Shown here piece by piece: positions 7,912 through 16,290 of a stretch of 64,000 nt of DNA. Below the pieces are notes generated by a model. The model searched no databases and was not told where the DNA came from. It saw nothing but the letters and a program-made list of their open reading frames with translations. Made by a program: the position numbers and the translations under genes. The stretch's first letter is position 1, and each line of letters starts with the position of its first letter. Origin of the DNA: Actinomycetes bacterium (lineage in GTDB: Bacteria; Actinomycetota; Acidimicrobiia; Acidimicrobiales; RAAP-2); NCBI GenBank assembly GCA_021798955.1, contig JAJZBK010000007.1, forward strand, positions 27,374 to 91,373, in the 5' to 3' direction.

Positions 7912-8250
7912 ATGAACCGCGAGCCCCTCACGATCGTGTCGGAACGTCGAGTCCTCACCGAGGCGAGCACCTGGCTGTTCCGGCCGAGCACCTACCTGCG
8001 GCTGCCGCGAACGGAGGGGCCGCGCCCACCCATCGATGACATAGACGGGGCCACCCGTGACGCCGTGTGGCACGAGCACGAGGGAGTCTGGCTGGTCGAT
8101 GTACCTTCGGCGTCCGCAAGCTCAACGTCCTCCCTGCTCACCAACCGGAAGGCTCACATGGCCTCTAGAGCGGGCCGATCAGGCGAATCGTCGGGCGGCA
8201 GTGACCAGTATCTACCCTATGGTCGTTCGTCAACCCTGCGATCCACCTGA
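7912..8250 (+). CDS. Hypothetical protein, doubtful
   Basis: An open frame with actinobacterial codon bias in its first 65 codons (NREPLTIVSERRVLTEAS, then WHEHEGVWLVDV). The remainder is serine-rich and less convincing. No family recognised. It may be a real small accessory gene or the 5' part of a decayed one. 7826-7911 and the flanks show nothing else. Confidence 0.3.
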   Translation: MNREPLTIVSERRVLTEASTWLFRPSTYLRLPRTEGPRPPIDDIDGATRDAVWHEHEGVWLVDVPSASASSTSSLLTNRKAHMASRAGRSGESSGGSDQYLPYGRSSTLRST

Positions 8251-8495
8251 TGGACGGCGGACTGGCCGGTATCGCTGAGATCGCCGCGCTGCTCGGCATC
8301 TCGCGACAGCGGGTCAATGCACTCCTCAAGTCACACCCCGATTTTCCCAGGCCCTTGTCTGTGGCCGACGGTACGCCGAACGCGACCCGCTCGTCGGCCG
8401 GCTCCGGGCCGGCCGGCAGCGCTGGGGGTCGAGCACGGGCACGCCGAGATCGACGAGCTATCCGAGTCCACCGCCGGACCGTCCCCGCCGTCTAG
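8250..8495 (+). pseudogene. Frameshifted HTH DNA-binding protein
   Basis: Starts with a good helix-turn-helix: AGIAEIAALLGISRQRVNALLKSHPDFPRPLSV, typical of small AlpA/MerR-type regulators. After codon 40 the reading frame turns to low-complexity sequence. The +1 frame continues with GRRYAERDPLVGRLRAGRQR, which looks like the expected C-terminal part. A single-base indel near 8363-8370 would explain this. Confidence 0.6.
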
Positions 8496-8516
8496 TGGCG
8501 CCGTCATCCCCGTTCA

Positions 8517-8553
8517 GGCCACGGCCCCCTGCTCCCGGCGGGGGGCCGTGGCC
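8517..8553 (+). terminator. Strong GC hairpin after the HTH pseudogene
   Basis: A 13-bp perfect stem (8517-8529 with 8541-8553) with an 11-nt loop, 22 nt after the stop at 8495. It lacks a T tract but is of terminator strength. Confidence 0.55.
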
Positions 8554-8651
8554 ATCCTGCTCCACCAGCGACGAGGCCGGCCGCCAGTGCAGACGAAAAG
8601 GTTGGCTGGCAGGGCCGACCACCCTGCCACACCCCAGGCGGACCGTCTCGA

Positions 8652-8804
8652 TCACTCAGCCGTGGTTGGCCAGTCGGCGACAGGTGCGCCGTCGGCGGCC
8701 ACGAGCCGCAGCGGTTCGTTGCCTGCTTTGAGGAGCGCGGCCAACGTGGCGAGCGCCTCGGCGTCCCCCGGCGGGGACACCGTTTCCTCTCGAATCGCAC
8801 TCAT
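8652..8804 (-). pseudogene. Truncated copy of the excisionase-type antitoxin
   Basis: A 50-codon frame whose first 37 residues (from SAIREETVSPPGDAEALATL) copy the N-terminus of the antitoxin at 6215-6703 with few changes, then run into unrelated sequence and a stop. The HTH is missing, so it cannot act as the antitoxin. It belongs to the 8687-8961 duplication. Confidence 0.75.
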
Positions 8805-8961
8805 CGAGGACCCCCCTGCATCCGTTTCGATGTACCGATACTCGAATGAATCGCAAGCACCCCCGACAGACCGGGGTGTCGAGGTCCACGGTGAACGGCA
8901 TCCGCGCCGAGTCGACCCCTCGCTGCGTGCGCCGAGGAGACCGTCCGCCGCGACCGCGCCG
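8687..8961. repeat. Segmental duplication, copy 2
   Basis: Diverged copy of 6586-6862, about 2.1 kb away and in the same orientation. Similarity stops near 8961, after which the sequence is unrelated. Confidence 0.85.
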
Positions 8962-9158
8962 GCCCCAGCGTCTTCGAGCCGGCCCTCACTCGTCTGGCCG
9001 TGCAGAGCCCAGCGGAACCCACCCGTGCCGCAGGCCGCGCTCCACCGACAACCTCGTTTCCCCCGGCATGCTCGACCGATCCGGCTCTGGCCACCGCCAG
9101 GCTGCAGCGAGGCTGCGTGAGCGGCCCACGGATCAAGCAGGAAATCCCCCGTTGAGGC

Positions 9159-9240
9159 GGTCGTCGGCTCGACCCCCGGGAGGCCGGGCTGACCTGGCTC
9201 GCCGAGACGGACGCCAAGCGCGCCGGGGTGCGGACCGGCG
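9159..9240 (+). pseudogene. Fragment of the 64-aa element gene
   Basis: About 82 nt closely resemble 4429-4510, the middle and end of the 64-aa gene inside the tRNA-Phe element (shared GGTCGTCGGCTCGAC and CTGGCTCGCCGAG blocks). The copy has substitutions and lacks the start and the following gene. Confidence 0.65.
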
Positions 9241-9278
9241 GCGCCTGGCACGGAGGTCGACGTGGGGTGCTCGGCGCG

Positions 9279-9692
9279 TCAACGCGAGCTAGAAGCCTTC
9301 CGGGTGCTGGTTCGCCGAGTGTCCGTACGCGGCCTCGAAACGATGCGGCAGGGGATCTCGGCGTCTTCGTCGAGGTGGTAGCTGGCGCAGATCCGGTGGT
9401 AGCCATCGGCGACCCACAGCGGGTCGCCCCGTACCAGCAGGACCGGCGAGAGCTTGGTGCCGGCTCTCACCTTGGCGAGGTCCTTGGTCACCTCGGGATC
9501 GTCGAGCGGCAGGAGCGGGAGCCTGGCCGCCCGCAGGATGTCCTTGGCCTGATAGCGCGTCGCCGTGGGATCACCGGCGAGCGCCTTGACGGTCTTCTTC
9601 GCCTCGCTGGGGTCGACGAGGAGGGAGAGGTAGCTGCGGGCTGCGGGGTAGTCCCTCGCCTCGGGTTCGTCCTTCCAGTGCTCACTGGGCAT
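9279..9692 (-). CDS. ParB-like domain protein
   Basis: A 137-aa protein containing KLSPVLLVRGDPLWVADGYHRICASYHLDEDAEIPCRIV. This resembles the ParB/sulfiredoxin N-terminal fold, where a GxHR motif binds nucleotide; here the motif reads GYHR. The start ATG at 9692 overlaps the aquaporin gene's end by 11 nt. Function unknown. The C-terminus is a basic, low-complexity tail. Confidence 0.7.
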   Translation of the reverse strand: MPSEHWKDEPEARDYPAARSYLSLLVDPSEAKKTVKALAGDPTATRYQAKDILRAARLPLLPLDDPEVTKDLAKVRAGTKLSPVLLVRGDPLWVADGYHRICASYHLDEDAEIPCRIVSRPRTDTRRTSTRKASSSR

Positions 9693-10539
9693 GGCCGCTC
9701 CCTCCTGGTGCCGGTTGGGGGGTCTCGCCCAGGTCCTCGTCGGGGACCTCCCCCTGGGCAGCGACGTCGGCGGCCGGGCTCGGGGGTCCGCGCAGGACCC
9801 AGGCAATGCCGACGGCAAGCAGGCCACCGGCGATCGGGCCAGCAACGTAGGCCCACCAGCTCGTCCAGTCACCAGCGAGGAGCTCGGGGCCGAACGAGCG
9901 GGCTGGGTTCATCGATGCCCCGCTGATCGGGGCCGCCCACAACCCAGCGAGGGCGATGTAGCCACCGACGGCGAGCGCGGCATTGGCGCCCACGTTGCGC
10001 GCCCCCGACGCGGTCCCGAGGATGACACTGACGAGCCCGAGGGTCAGGAGCGCCTCGATGACGAGTGCCGTGGTCGTAGAGATCCCCGGCCCGGGGAGCG
10101 TCGCACCGAGCTGGCCGACTGTGCCGAAGAGCGCCCGCAGGAGGAGCGACGCAGCGGCGGCTCCGATCAGCTGGGCCACGACGTAGCCGGGTACTCGGCT
10201 CCATGGGAAGTTGCCTCGGGCGGCGAAGGACAGGGTGACCGCCGGGTTCAGGTGGGCGCCGCTCACCATGCCCATGAAGTAGATGATCGCCATCACCATG
10301 AGGCCCGGCGCGACGACCTGGGCATCGAGGGGGACTTGGCCATGGGAGACGGCGTCGACGACCGGGGCACCGGCGGCCACCACGACGAGCAGGAAGGTAC
10401 AGAGCACTTCGGCGAAGAGGCGTCGCCACTCGTGGCGCCTGGCGCGTGGGTCGACGACCCAGGGCGGCTCGGTCTCGCTCGGGCCTCGGCCGAGGATGGT
10501 CCCTCGCTCGAGGCTCACCCCCCCTCGGTCGTCGGCCAT
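9682..10539 (-). CDS. Aquaporin / glycerol facilitator (MIP family)
   Basis: A 285-aa channel with six helices and both MIP signatures: HLNPAVTLSF in the first half and GASMNPARSFGPEL in the second. The second NPA is followed by R, as in all MIPs. The N-terminal 40 residues are extended and charged. Its neighbour glpD uses glycerol-3-phosphate, so glycerol uptake is plausible, but the pore residues that separate water from glycerol channels were not assigned. A -10 like TAGCGT ends 6-7 nt before the ATG. Confidence 0.9.
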   Translation of the reverse strand: MADDRGGVSLERGTILGRGPSETEPPWVVDPRARRHEWRRLFAEVLCTFLLVVVAAGAPVVDAVSHGQVPLDAQVVAPGLMVMAIIYFMGMVSGAHLNPAVTLSFAARGNFPWSRVPGYVVAQLIGAAAASLLLRALFGTVGQLGATLPGPGISTTTALVIEALLTLGLVSVILGTASGARNVGANAALAVGGYIALAGLWAAPISGASMNPARSFGPELLAGDWTSWWAYVAGPIAGGLLAVGIAWVLRGPPSPAADVAAQGEVPDEDLGETPQPAPGGSGHAQ

Positions 10540-10678
10540 TCCGCGACGCTACGCCTTCGTCCCCTGTCTCGCTCCTGGGCGCCTACGGCGGCCAGGCGGC
10601 CAGGCGGGCATCGGCGCACGTGGCCATGGCCAGGCGGCCACGGCACAAGCCGGCAGTCGTCGGCAGACGGTCCGAGCC

Positions 10679-12460
10679 TCAGGGGAGCACGAGGCGAGTG
10701 GGCGTCGCCGACACCAAGTCGCTCGCGGCGTCGTCGTCCGGGGCGGCGGCGGCGGATGCCTCGAGCTCGCTCTGGCGTGCGTAGTCCTCGACCTCGGCCA
10801 ATCGCTCGGCATCGCTCCACCCGAGGAGAGGAGCCATCAGGTCGGCCACTTCGTCAGCCGCCCCGAGGCCGCGGTTGACCGTCTCGATGGCGATCCGAGT
10901 CCGGCGGGCGAGGACGTCCTCGAGGTGACGCGCGTCCTCGTGCGTGACGGCGTAGACGACCTCGGCACGCAGGTACCCGGCGGCGCCGGCCAGTGGCACG
11001 CCGAGAGACGGGTCGCCCTCGACCAGGGCGAGCACCTCGTCCACCATGCCCCCGTAGCGGTGGAGCAGGTGGTCGAGCCAGTCCTCGGAGAGCCCGTGCG
11101 CGGCGGCCAGCCTCGCCCGTTGGCGCCAGCGGACTTCGTACCCCTCGGCCCCGACGAGCGGGAGGCGCTCGGTGTGCGAGGTGACCGGGTCGAGCGGGCC
11201 CTGCTCGACGGCCGCGTCGACGGCATCCCGGGCGATGATCCGGTAGGTGGTGTACTTGCCGCCGGACACCACGACCAGACCGGGGAACGGGCGGCTCACC
11301 GAATGCTCGCGTGACAGCGTCGTCGTCTGCTCCTCGCCAGAACCTGCCCGCAGACGCAACCGGTGGGCTCCTGCTTCCCCGGGGCCTCGAACGACGCCGG
11401 CTCCGGCGACCAGCGGCCGCAACCCGGCGAACACTCCGGTCACGTCGTCACGGGTCAGCGGCGACTCGAGCACGGCGTTCACGTGGTCGAGCAGGTAGTC
11501 GATGTCGGCAGCGGTCGCCTCTGGCCGGGCCTTGTCGTGGTTCCAGTCGGTGTCGGTGGTCCCGATGATCCAATGGTCGCCCCAGGGCAGGACGAACAGC
11601 ACGCTCTTCTCCGTCCGGACCACGATGGCCGACGTCGAGGCGATGCGGTCCTTTGGGACCACCAAATGGACCCCTTTGGACGGCCGGACCTGCACCGGGC
11701 GCTCGTGCCCGGCCAGCGTCTCGGTCTCCTCGGTCCACGCCCCGGTGGCGAGGATGGTCACCCGTGCCCCGACGTCCCGCTTCGCGCCCGTCTCGAGGTT
11801 GCAGACGGTGGCGCCGGTGACCTGGTCGCCGTCACGGTGGAACCCGACCGCCTCTGCCCGGCTGACGGCCACCGCCCCCAGGCTGACTGCGGTCCGCACG
11901 ACCTCGAAGGCCAACCGGGCGTCGTCGACTTGTGCGTCGTAGTACTCGATGGCCCCGACCATCGACTCCCGTCGCAGCCCCGGCGCCTTCGCCAGGGCCT
12001 GCTGGCGGGTCAGGTGGCGGTGGCGGGGCACGCCCCGGGCCGAGCCGGTCGACCAGCCGAGGGCGTCGTAGAGGGCGATCCCCGTACCGACGTAGAACCG
12101 CTCCCAGACCCGGTGCTGGAGCGGGTAGAGGAAGGGGAGCTGGTGGACCAGGTGCGGTGCCACGTGCTGCAGGAGGACCGCTCGCTCCTGCAGAGCCTGG
12201 TGCACGAGGGTGAAGTCCATCATCTGGAGGTACCGCAGCCCACCGTGGATCAGCTTCGAGGACCGGCTGGAGGTGCCCGCCGCCCAGTCCTGCGCCTCGA
12301 CGATGCCCACGCGGTAGCCACGGCTGACGGCGTCGAGCGCGGCGCCGGCACCGACGATGCCGCCGCCGACGACCAGGACGTCGAGTGCTTCTGAGGTCAG
12401 CCGGTCCCACGCAGTGGCGCGGTGCTCCGGAGAGAGAGCGGCTGGCTGCATCAGCGCCAC
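10679..12460 (-). CDS. glpD: Aerobic glycerol-3-phosphate dehydrogenase
   Basis: A 593-aa FAD enzyme that oxidises sn-glycerol-3-phosphate to DHAP and passes electrons to quinone at the membrane. The Rossmann motif VVGGGIVGAGAALDA and the family block SSRSSKLIHGGLRYLQ are clear, followed by IIGTTDTDW and SGGKYTTYR. Length and order match GlpD. An internal ATG at 12451 may be the real start, being better placed behind a GGGGTGG stretch. It lies just upstream of the aquaporin gene on the same strand. Confidence 0.95.
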   Translation of the reverse strand: MALMQPAALSPEHRATAWDRLTSEALDVLVVGGGIVGAGAALDAVSRGYRVGIVEAQDWAAGTSSRSSKLIHGGLRYLQMMDFTLVHQALQERAVLLQHVAPHLVHQLPFLYPLQHRVWERFYVGTGIALYDALGWSTGSARGVPRHRHLTRQQALAKAPGLRRESMVGAIEYYDAQVDDARLAFEVVRTAVSLGAVAVSRAEAVGFHRDGDQVTGATVCNLETGAKRDVGARVTILATGAWTEETETLAGHERPVQVRPSKGVHLVVPKDRIASTSAIVVRTEKSVLFVLPWGDHWIIGTTDTDWNHDKARPEATAADIDYLLDHVNAVLESPLTRDDVTGVFAGLRPLVAGAGVVRGPGEAGAHRLRLRAGSGEEQTTTLSREHSVSRPFPGLVVVSGGKYTTYRIIARDAVDAAVEQGPLDPVTSHTERLPLVGAEGYEVRWRQRARLAAAHGLSEDWLDHLLHRYGGMVDEVLALVEGDPSLGVPLAGAAGYLRAEVVYAVTHEDARHLEDVLARRTRIAIETVNRGLGAADEVADLMAPLLGWSDAERLAEVEDYARQSELEASAAAAPDDDAASDLVSATPTRLVLP

Positions 12461-12584
12461 CCCGCACGGGAACGGGCGGGCGACACCGGGGTGACGAGCC
12501 GCCTCGAGAGCACCGGGGAGCAGCAGGACGCCGGCCGGACCACCGCCTCGGAGGCCCGGTGGCGATGGGACCCGTCGCCGAGGG

Positions 12585-14483
12585 TCACCACGGGATGCCC
12601 TGCGTGGCGGTGCTGGCCACCATGATCGCCGGGATCAACAGGGTCAGGACCACTACGCCGGTGGCGATCCGTCCGGTCTTCCAGAAGAAGTAGCTGGCCA
12701 CCGTGCCGATGATAATGAACACCGGAAGGAACTGGTCACCGACGATGGTCAGGAGCGGTTGGCTGGAGGTGAGGAGCTGTCCGGTGGCGAAGAGGACGCC
12801 GTACTCGAGCCCGAGGAAACCGACGTAGCCGACCACCAACAGCGCCGTCACGGCCAGCATGAACGTCCCGAGCGTCTTCATCCGGGGACGGAGCTGCCCG
12901 AACACGACGATCGACAGGACGATGAAGTAGAGGAGGAACGGCCACAGGTAGTCGAGGGCGATCTGCATGTGGACGAAATCGAGCGGTTTGATGTTGAACA
13001 CGAAGAAGCGGACGTCCGAGCTCCAGGCCCAGTCGAAGAAGTAGACGGCGATGTAGGTCACCACCACCACCGTCGCCCCGAGGACGACGGAGCGCCACAG
13101 CAGGCGTCGGTCGACGGTGCCGTCGGGCTCGGTGACGCCGTAGGTGTGCAGGGTGCCGCGCCGGTCCTTCTTGGTCGTGAAGTGCCACAGGAGGAAGAGG
13201 AGCGTGGCGATGATCGCTCCGCCCACTGCCCATGCCGCGATACCGGTGGTGATGGTCTGGGGGAGGTACGGGCCGGCCGGGAGGTGGTTGGACCCCCACT
13301 CCTGCAACCAGTAGAAGGTCACCGGGCCGAGGGCGACGAGCACGGCCGCCCCCACCCACCACAGAGGACCACGCATCGAGCGGTTCTCCGGCCGGTCACG
13401 GACGACCGCCCCGAAGTACGACGTCTTGAGGAGCTGCCCGGCGACACCGAAGAGGAAGAGCCCCACCCCGATCAACCCGATCAGGGTCCCGATCTCGTCC
13501 CAGTACCAGATCTGGTGGCCGGGAGGCATCGACGAGACGCCAACCAGGGTGAGCTGCATCCAGTGCACGGCATCGGTCACAGCACTCGGGTCGATGGTGA
13601 GCCCCGGGTGGTCGGTGCCGTGGATGAGCAGTTCACGACCGGTCCCCGCGGCGATCGAGCCGTACACCTTGCCCTGCACGATGGGCTGCGAGGTCCCGAA
13701 GAAGGTCTGCATCCGGGCAGAGTGGGGGAAGTCGCTTCCCTGGGGAACGGCCCACATCAACTGAGAGAACTCCGAGTACTGGGCTTCGTCGACCAGCACG
13801 TTGCGGGGGAAGGTCGGCGTACCGGGCACCGGCTCCACGCCGGGCGTGCTCACCGACGAGCTGACGAGAACGATCGAGCGGTAAGCCTTCGGCTGGGTGT
13901 AGGCGGCCAGCACCGACGCCCACCCGCCCATGGAGTGGCCGATCAGGCCGACGTCGCCGTGACGCACGATCGGCAGGGTGTTGATGAAGGCCAGCGCTGC
14001 CGGGCCCCCGAACTCGTCGGCGAACGACGGCGGCTGAGACGAGCCCTGTCCGGTCTGGTTGGCGTCCAGCACCACACATCCTCGGCGGGCCATCTCGATG
14101 GAGAAGCCGTCCATGGTGTCGACCGAGTTGATGTACCCCTCGATGGTCACCACCCCGCAGGCGGGCGTCTTGGCTGTCGCCGTGGAGGGGATGTAGAGCA
14201 GGCCGGTCTCGACCAGGCCCGACTGGGTGAGGAAGCGCACGTGCTCGACGCGGATGTTCCCCCCTGCCGTCTGGGCGGTGTTGGCCACCAGCCCTCCTAC
14301 GAGGACGAGCACGACACCCAGCAGCAGGACGAGACGCGAGCCGGTCAGGGAGAGCTTCGACCAGATCGACACCTTGTGGGCACGGTGCCGCGCCGGAGCA
14401 GGGGTCCCCTCGTCGGGAGCAGGGGTCCCCTCGTCGGGAGCAGGGGTCCCCTCGTCGGGAGCAGTCGACGGAACGTCACTCAT
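12585..14483 (-). CDS. Membrane-anchored alpha/beta hydrolase with polytopic C-terminal domain
   Basis: A 632-aa protein with four parts: three PDEGTPA heptads (residues 9-30), a transmembrane anchor (about 50-72), an alpha/beta-hydrolase domain with the nucleophile elbow GHSMGGW and a late HGTDHPG histidine, and then about eight transmembrane helices to the end. The family around GCVVLDANQTGQGSS is found in clostridia and actinobacteria without a known substrate. The fusion of an outward-facing hydrolase with a membrane domain suggests action on lipid or cell-envelope esters, which is inference. Confidence 0.8.
   Translation of the reverse strand: MSDVPSTAPDEGTPAPDEGTPAPDEGTPAPARHRAHKVSIWSKLSLTGSRLVLLLGVVLVLVGGLVANTAQTAGGNIRVEHVRFLTQSGLVETGLLYIPSTATAKTPACGVVTIEGYINSVDTMDGFSIEMARRGCVVLDANQTGQGSSQPPSFADEFGGPAALAFINTLPIVRHGDVGLIGHSMGGWASVLAAYTQPKAYRSIVLVSSSVSTPGVEPVPGTPTFPRNVLVDEAQYSEFSQLMWAVPQGSDFPHSARMQTFFGTSQPIVQGKVYGSIAAGTGRELLIHGTDHPGLTIDPSAVTDAVHWMQLTLVGVSSMPPGHQIWYWDEIGTLIGLIGVGLFLFGVAGQLLKTSYFGAVVRDRPENRSMRGPLWWVGAAVLVALGPVTFYWLQEWGSNHLPAGPYLPQTITTGIAAWAVGGAIIATLLFLLWHFTTKKDRRGTLHTYGVTEPDGTVDRRLLWRSVVLGATVVVVTYIAVYFFDWAWSSDVRFFVFNIKPLDFVHMQIALDYLWPFLLYFIVLSIVVFGQLRPRMKTLGTFMLAVTALLVVGYVGFLGLEYGVLFATGQLLTSSQPLLTIVGDQFLPVFIIIGTVASYFFWKTGRIATGVVVLTLLIPAIMVASTATQGIPW
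14398..14460 (-). repeat. 21-nt tandem repeat x3 inside the hydrolase gene
   Basis: Three perfect 21-nt units encode PDEGTPA heptads near the N-terminus. Being a multiple of three, copy-number change would keep the frame. Confidence 0.9.
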
Positions 14484-14736
14484 GACGACCTCGTTTCATC
14501 TCGATGCCACCGGTCGTTGCCCCACGGTGCCGCCGGTTCGACTGCACCGCAGCCGGGTAGCGCCGTCCCGCCGCAGGGAGCCACCACGTTCGGCCACGGG
14601 AACGGTTGCACCATGCGGCCATCGTTGCCGCGATCCCGGCCAAGAGCCAGGACCAGAAGTCCTTCGGCCGGGACGCAACCACCGTCCGTGCCGAGATAGT
14701 GACTCTGGCACCACGGTGCACAGTGTTCCGACCGGC

Positions 14737-16290
14737 TCAGGGGCGTTGAAGCTCGTCTTTCGCCCGACGATCGGCCTGGGTCGTCCCCGACTTCGACCCC
14801 TCGGAAGACTTCGTGGTCGCCACCGGGGGCGACGGGTCGGTGCCACCGGACGCATGCTTCCCTACGGGCGGGCCCGCCGCTGGTCGATCTCGCTCGGTTT
14901 GCGGCGTGTCGACACTGCTCGCTTCGGCCGCAGCGGGCTCGGTGCCTGGCGACCCGGCGGCACTCCGACCCACACGACGACCCAGACGACGACCCACACG
15001 ACGTCGCACGGCGACAACCGCTGTCGCCAGGACGGCCAGCGCCACCAGGGCCAGGACGGCCACCAGGCCCCACGGCACCGATCTGACCGTGACGGCAAAG
15101 GACACCTTCTGCCCGTCGACGCCGACGGTACCCCGCACCGCAACCGTGCCGAAGGTCATGGCGGCGACGGTCACGGGAACTTCGTAGGTCGCCCGCCCAC
15201 CGGGAGCCACCGTGGCAAGGGTGCGGTCCACCACCAGGCGCGACGCTCCCGTTCCGGTGACCAGCCGGAGCCGCAGCGACATCGGGCCGGTGGCCAACCC
15301 GCCCCGGTTGGCCAGCACCAGCACCAGCCGGCGCGTCGTGGAGGAGCCGAAGGCGGCCGTCCAGCTCTCCGCCCCCCGCAACGAGGCGCCCTCGACCTCG
15401 AGGTCGGCGAACAGCGGCGCCTCCGGGGCGGCTTCGCCTGCTGGTGCCCCGAGCACGGCGAGCGGCGCCAGCACCGGGCTGCGCCCCGGCGCCAGTGCCT
15501 CGAGGTCGCAAGGACATGGGACCGGTGGTGGCCTCACTGTCACCCGCGCTGCCAGAACCCCGTGGGCCGTCGCCGACGTCCTTGTCGGGTGGGCGACACA
15601 GTCGCCGGTGCCGCCGAGGCCGAGGTCGCCACAGACCACCAGCTCGAGGGTTCGACCCGGTGGAAACCCGCTGCCGAGCACCCCTACCGTCGCACCCACC
15701 GGGGCCGTGCTCGGCAGGACGACGATCGCCGGCCCCCCTCCGGTCGACGGCGGCGACGGCGGGGCTGCTCCGCCCGGTTCCACGAGGTCGACGGCGAACC
15801 GTTCGAGGTAGTCGACATCCTTCCCCTGAGCAAGCACCACGCACGGGCATGGTGCCGGCGGCACCACGACCGGAAAGCTCGCCTGCAGGGAGCCGTCCGG
15901 ACCCGGCGCCACGGTGACCGCGGCGGCATTGGCGCAGTCCACGCTGCCCTGGTCGGCTAGCGCCCCACACAGGACCGTCTGCACCGCGCTGCCCCGAGGC
16001 CACCCGCTGCCGTCGAGCGTCCCGGTCTGGCCGACCACCAGGGTGGTCGACCCGAGCCGGAGCACCTCGGAAGAGCCCGACGGCGTGGCTGGCCAGGCGG
16101 GGACCGGCGCGACGGCGACAACCGCCACGAGGGCAGCGGCGAGCGCCACGAGAAGCATGACGAGGAACCGGGCGCTGGTGCGGGCACTCGTCACACCCAG
16201 CGAGCCGGTGGCGACACAGTGACCGGTAGTGCTACCCGGAGCAGTGGGGCGGCCCGGTACGGAAGGACGGGCGTGAGACACGCCGGGCAC
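14737..16290 (-). CDS. Secreted, C-terminally anchored repeat protein
   Basis: A 517-aa protein with a signal peptide (hydrophobic stretch near residues 40-65), two similar domains with paired cysteines (GTLDGSGWPRGSAVQTVLCG...CPC, repeated later as GVLGSGFPPGRTLELVVCG...CPC), a CARDB/Ig-like region, one transmembrane helix and a long charged cytoplasmic tail. The cysteine pattern recalls neocarzinostatin-like beta sandwiches; this is a guess. The GTG start follows the TGA of the upstream gene directly, so the two are translationally coupled. Confidence 0.75.
   Translation of the reverse strand: MPGVSHARPSVPGRPTAPGSTTGHCVATGSLGVTSARTSARFLVMLLVALAAALVAVVAVAPVPAWPATPSGSSEVLRLGSTTLVVGQTGTLDGSGWPRGSAVQTVLCGALADQGSVDCANAAAVTVAPGPDGSLQASFPVVVPPAPCPCVVLAQGKDVDYLERFAVDLVEPGGAAPPSPPSTGGGPAIVVLPSTAPVGATVGVLGSGFPPGRTLELVVCGDLGLGGTGDCVAHPTRTSATAHGVLAARVTVRPPPVPCPCDLEALAPGRSPVLAPLAVLGAPAGEAAPEAPLFADLEVEGASLRGAESWTAAFGSSTTRRLVLVLANRGGLATGPMSLRLRLVTGTGASRLVVDRTLATVAPGGRATYEVPVTVAAMTFGTVAVRGTVGVDGQKVSFAVTVRSVPWGLVAVLALVALAVLATAVVAVRRRVGRRLGRRVGRSAAGSPGTEPAAAEASSVDTPQTERDRPAAGPPVGKHASGGTDPSPPVATTKSSEGSKSGTTQADRRAKDELQRP

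Noticed and set aside
14480..16003. A 507-codon minus-strand frame overlapping the anchored surface protein gene
   Set aside because: It lies in another frame of the same strand with Arg/Gly-rich shadow sequence, while the 14737-16290 frame has a signal peptide, repeat domains and an anchor.
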